In this document: positions 6,557-7,908 of the stretch, one piece after another
How the letters are laid out: every line of letters starts with the position of its first letter
How positions within the stretch are numbered: the stretch's first letter is position 1
DNA from: Syntrophomonadaceae bacterium
GTDB lineage: Bacteria; Bacillota; Dethiobacteria; DTU022
Assembly (NCBI GenBank): GCA_003566935.1
Contig: PXBM01000132.1
Span: 1 to 7,908, forward strand
DNA: 7,908 bases
Direction of reading: 5' to 3'
Position numbers and translations under genes: made by a program
The notes under the pieces: model-generated
Seen by the model: only the letters and a program-made list of their open reading frames with translations
The model's database searches: none
What the model was told of the DNA's origin: nothing

Positions 6557-6557
6557 G
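6552..6557 (+). promoter_or_regulatory. Ribosome binding site fixing the GTG start of the regulator
   Basis: GAGGGG lies 10 bases before GTG at 6568, slightly long spacing but the only purine-rich Shine-Dalgarno-like sequence nearby. It lies downstream of the upstream in-frame TTG candidate at 6487, so it supports GTG. It overlaps operator-like site O2. Confidence 0.6.
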
Positions 6558-6567
6558 AACACGCCTG

Positions 6568-7557
6568 GTGAAGTATGTAACACTCAAAGACATTGCGGAA
6601 ATAGCCGGTGTTTCCATCAACACAGTAAGTCGGGCGCTGCACGACAAGAACGATATTGGAATAGAAACGAAATTGCGCATCCGGGCGATCACCGAGGAGC
6701 TCGGATACATTCCGGATCAGACAGCGGCACGGCTCCGAACAAAGAAGAAGCAGACGATCGGCGTGATCATCACTCACATGAACAACTCCTTCTATGCGCA
6801 TATCCTGCAGGGAATCCACGATGCGGTTTCCCGGCTCGGATACACGATGATTGCGTTGGGCAGCAACGAGAATCTCGATGAGGAACAACGGGCGCTGGTG
6901 TCGCTGAAGGCAAACCGCGTGGCGGGATTGATCATTGTTCCCTCCCAGGATCTGATCAACAGCCTGGATTTCGACCGGATCAACGTGCCCCATATTACGA
7001 TTGTCAGAAAAGGAAGGCTGAACACCCAGAGCTACTTCATAACAGATTCCCACCAGAGTGGCGTGCTGGTGGCAGGACGTTTTCTGGATTGCGGCCGCAC
7101 TTCTCCCGGCTACATCGGGTTCGACGCGATGGTCTCCTGCAACAAGGACCGTCTGGTCGGTTACAAAAAGACACTCGAGCAATCGTGCATTGCGCTACCA
7201 AAGGAAGCAACGATTCACTGCGGTTCGGACATGCAGTCCGCGTATGATGCAGCAAAACAGCTGTTGAAGAAGAAAAGGGATATCGACGCACTCTTCGTAT
7301 ACAACGACTATATGGCGATCGGCGTCTTGCGTGCGTTGCACGATCTGAAGATCAAGGTGCCGGATAGTATTTCGGTGATCGGTCACGACGACATCGACGA
7401 GGCGAGTATGTTAGTGCCCGCGTTGAGCACCGTCCGGGTCCCGAAGTATAGTCTCGGTTACGAAAGCGCATCGAGTCTCATTCACCTGATTGAGAAGAAG
7501 GATTCCTTTTCGAAATCGGTCCTCAATACACCGGAACTGATCGTCAGGGAGACGTAG
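6568..7557 (+). CDS. LacI-family transcriptional repressor
   Basis: With the GTG start this is a 329-residue repressor, the normal family length. Its N-terminus lines up with E. coli LacI without gaps: VTLKDIAEIAGVS (4-16) begins the helix-turn-helix, with Ile17, Asn18 and Arg22 at the base-contacting positions. The hinge helix QTAARLRTK (51-59) carries Leu56, the residue that intercalates at the operator's central CpG. The effector domain shows KDRLVGY (193-199), YNDYMAIGVLRAL (245-257) and SVIGHDDID (269-277), the family's GFDD being GHDD here. An upstream in-frame TTG at 6487 would add 27 residues with no family counterpart. The gene is divergent from the transport operon and probably releases it when substrate or a pathway product binds. 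The inducer is unknown. Its end converges on the next gene with only 4 bases between stop codons. Confidence 0.93.
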   Translation: MKYVTLKDIAEIAGVSINTVSRALHDKNDIGIETKLRIRAITEELGYIPDQTAARLRTKKKQTIGVIITHMNNSFYAHILQGIHDAVSRLGYTMIALGSNENLDEEQRALVSLKANRVAGLIIVPSQDLINSLDFDRINVPHITIVRKGRLNTQSYFITDSHQSGVLVAGRFLDCGRTSPGYIGFDAMVSCNKDRLVGYKKTLEQSCIALPKEATIHCGSDMQSAYDAAKQLLKKKRDIDALFVYNDYMAIGVLRALHDLKIKVPDSISVIGHDDIDEASMLVPALSTVRVPKYSLGYESASSLIHLIEKKDSFSKSVLNTPELIVRET

Positions 7558-7561
7558 AACG

Positions 7562-7903
7562 CTAAGTCAACCCGGCATCTGCCGGCAGGTCGTCAATGGT
7601 ATGGATGCGGATCAGCTCGTAGGCCGGCTCCTCGTAGGGATGCGCGGCGAGCAGCGCCTCGACCGCAGCGCGCACAGCCGCATCCTGGCAGATCGTCTCA
7701 ACCCGCAGCTCGGGTACGGTCTCGATTTCGCCGACCGTACCGATAAAGGGATCGGCGCCGGCAAGCGGACGGAACTGGCCGCTGCCCGCGGTCTGCCACG
7801 AACACGAGTCGTAGTTGCGATAGCGGCCCGCACCGGCGTCAAAGACCGCCTGTTTGACGCTCTCGGCGTGCGCCGCAGGCACAAAGAATATGAGCTTGTA
7901 CAT
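7562..7903 (-). CDS. Stand-alone YqfO/NIF3-type small protein (CutA/PII-like fold)
   Basis: This 113-residue protein is a free-standing copy of the domain inserted in YqfO/NIF3-like proteins. It starts MYKLIFFVP and has the conserved block from GAGRYRNYDSCSW (24-36) through GQFRPLAGADPFIG (42-55), then HPYEEPAYEL (88-97). Full-length NIF3 proteins add a dinuclear metal-binding domain of some 250 residues that is missing here. Single-domain versions of about 100 residues are known in many bacteria, so this is a normal form and not a truncation. Biochemical role is unclear; the fold resembles trimeric CutA and PII regulators. A few extra residues (about 101-113) follow the conserved core. The ATG is 5 bases from the window edge, so its ribosome binding site and promoter are not visible. 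It is convergent with the repressor and probably unrelated to the sugar operon. Confidence 0.88.
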   Translation of the reverse strand: MYKLIFFVPAAHAESVKQAVFDAGAGRYRNYDSCSWQTAGSGQFRPLAGADPFIGTVGEIETVPELRVETICQDAAVRAAVEALLAAHPYEEPAYELIRIHTIDDLPADAGLT

Positions 7904-7908
7904 AAAAC

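Noticed and set aside
6487..6567. Upstream TTG start for the LacI-family regulator adding 27 residues
   Set aside because: The extra residues lie before the position where LacI itself begins, they contain the predicted -10 and operator-like site, and GTG at 6568 has GAGGGG upstream and gives gap-free alignment to the LacI N-terminus.
7572..7585. CCGGC/GCCGG hairpin as a terminator for the repressor gene
   Set aside because: The stem is only five pairs, lies within the YqfO-type coding sequence and has no T-run on either side.

Overview
The window holds one compact carbohydrate (or cyclitol) uptake-and-catabolism cluster of about 6.4 kb, followed by a small conserved gene. Its first 70 bases are the 3' end of a tmRNA gene. 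The DNA is fairly GC-rich and gene-dense. The solute-binding protein has a mature N-terminus rich in Gly and Gln, no ATPase is encoded with the transporter, and the tmRNA does not encode its CCA. Together these loosely suggest a free-living spirochaete-type bacterium, but this is an inference of modest confidence.

Layout. 1-70 (+): 3' end of tmRNA (ssrA). 71-128: short spacer with an imperfect hairpin. 6354 down to 129 (-): a five-gene operon in the order solute-binding protein, permease 1 (MalF-type), permease 2 (MalG-type), a thiamine-diphosphate enzyme of the IolD branch of the acetolactate synthase superfamily, and a Gfo/Idh/MocA dehydrogenase. A 178-base gap with a strong 11-bp stem-loop separates the binding-protein gene from the permeases. 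The other junctions are tight: a 4-base overlap, then gaps of 4 and 3 bases. 6355-6567: divergent control region. 6568-7557 (+): LacI-family repressor with a GTG start. 7562-7903 (-): stand-alone YqfO/NIF3-type small protein, convergent with the repressor.

How it works together. The binding protein and two permeases form a CUT1-type sugar importer whose ATPase must come from elsewhere. The imported compound is probably oxidised by the Gfo/Idh/MocA enzyme and cleaved or hydrolysed by the IolD-like enzyme. The pairing resembles IolG plus IolD of myo-inositol catabolism, but iolE, iolB, iolC and iolJ are absent here, so the substrate and route are open. The repressor aligns almost residue for residue with E. 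coli LacI through its DNA-binding domain and hinge. A perfect 16-bp palindrome with a central CpG sits just downstream of the predicted -10 of the operon promoter. A 12/16 match to it lies in the same place at the repressor's own promoter, which suggests repression of both, possibly with looping.

The most interesting points are the two-operator control region, the reduced 'IolG plus IolD' enzyme pair with altered dehydrogenase motifs, and the intercistronic stem-loop after the binding-protein gene. I saw no phage, IS, CRISPR or defence genes.
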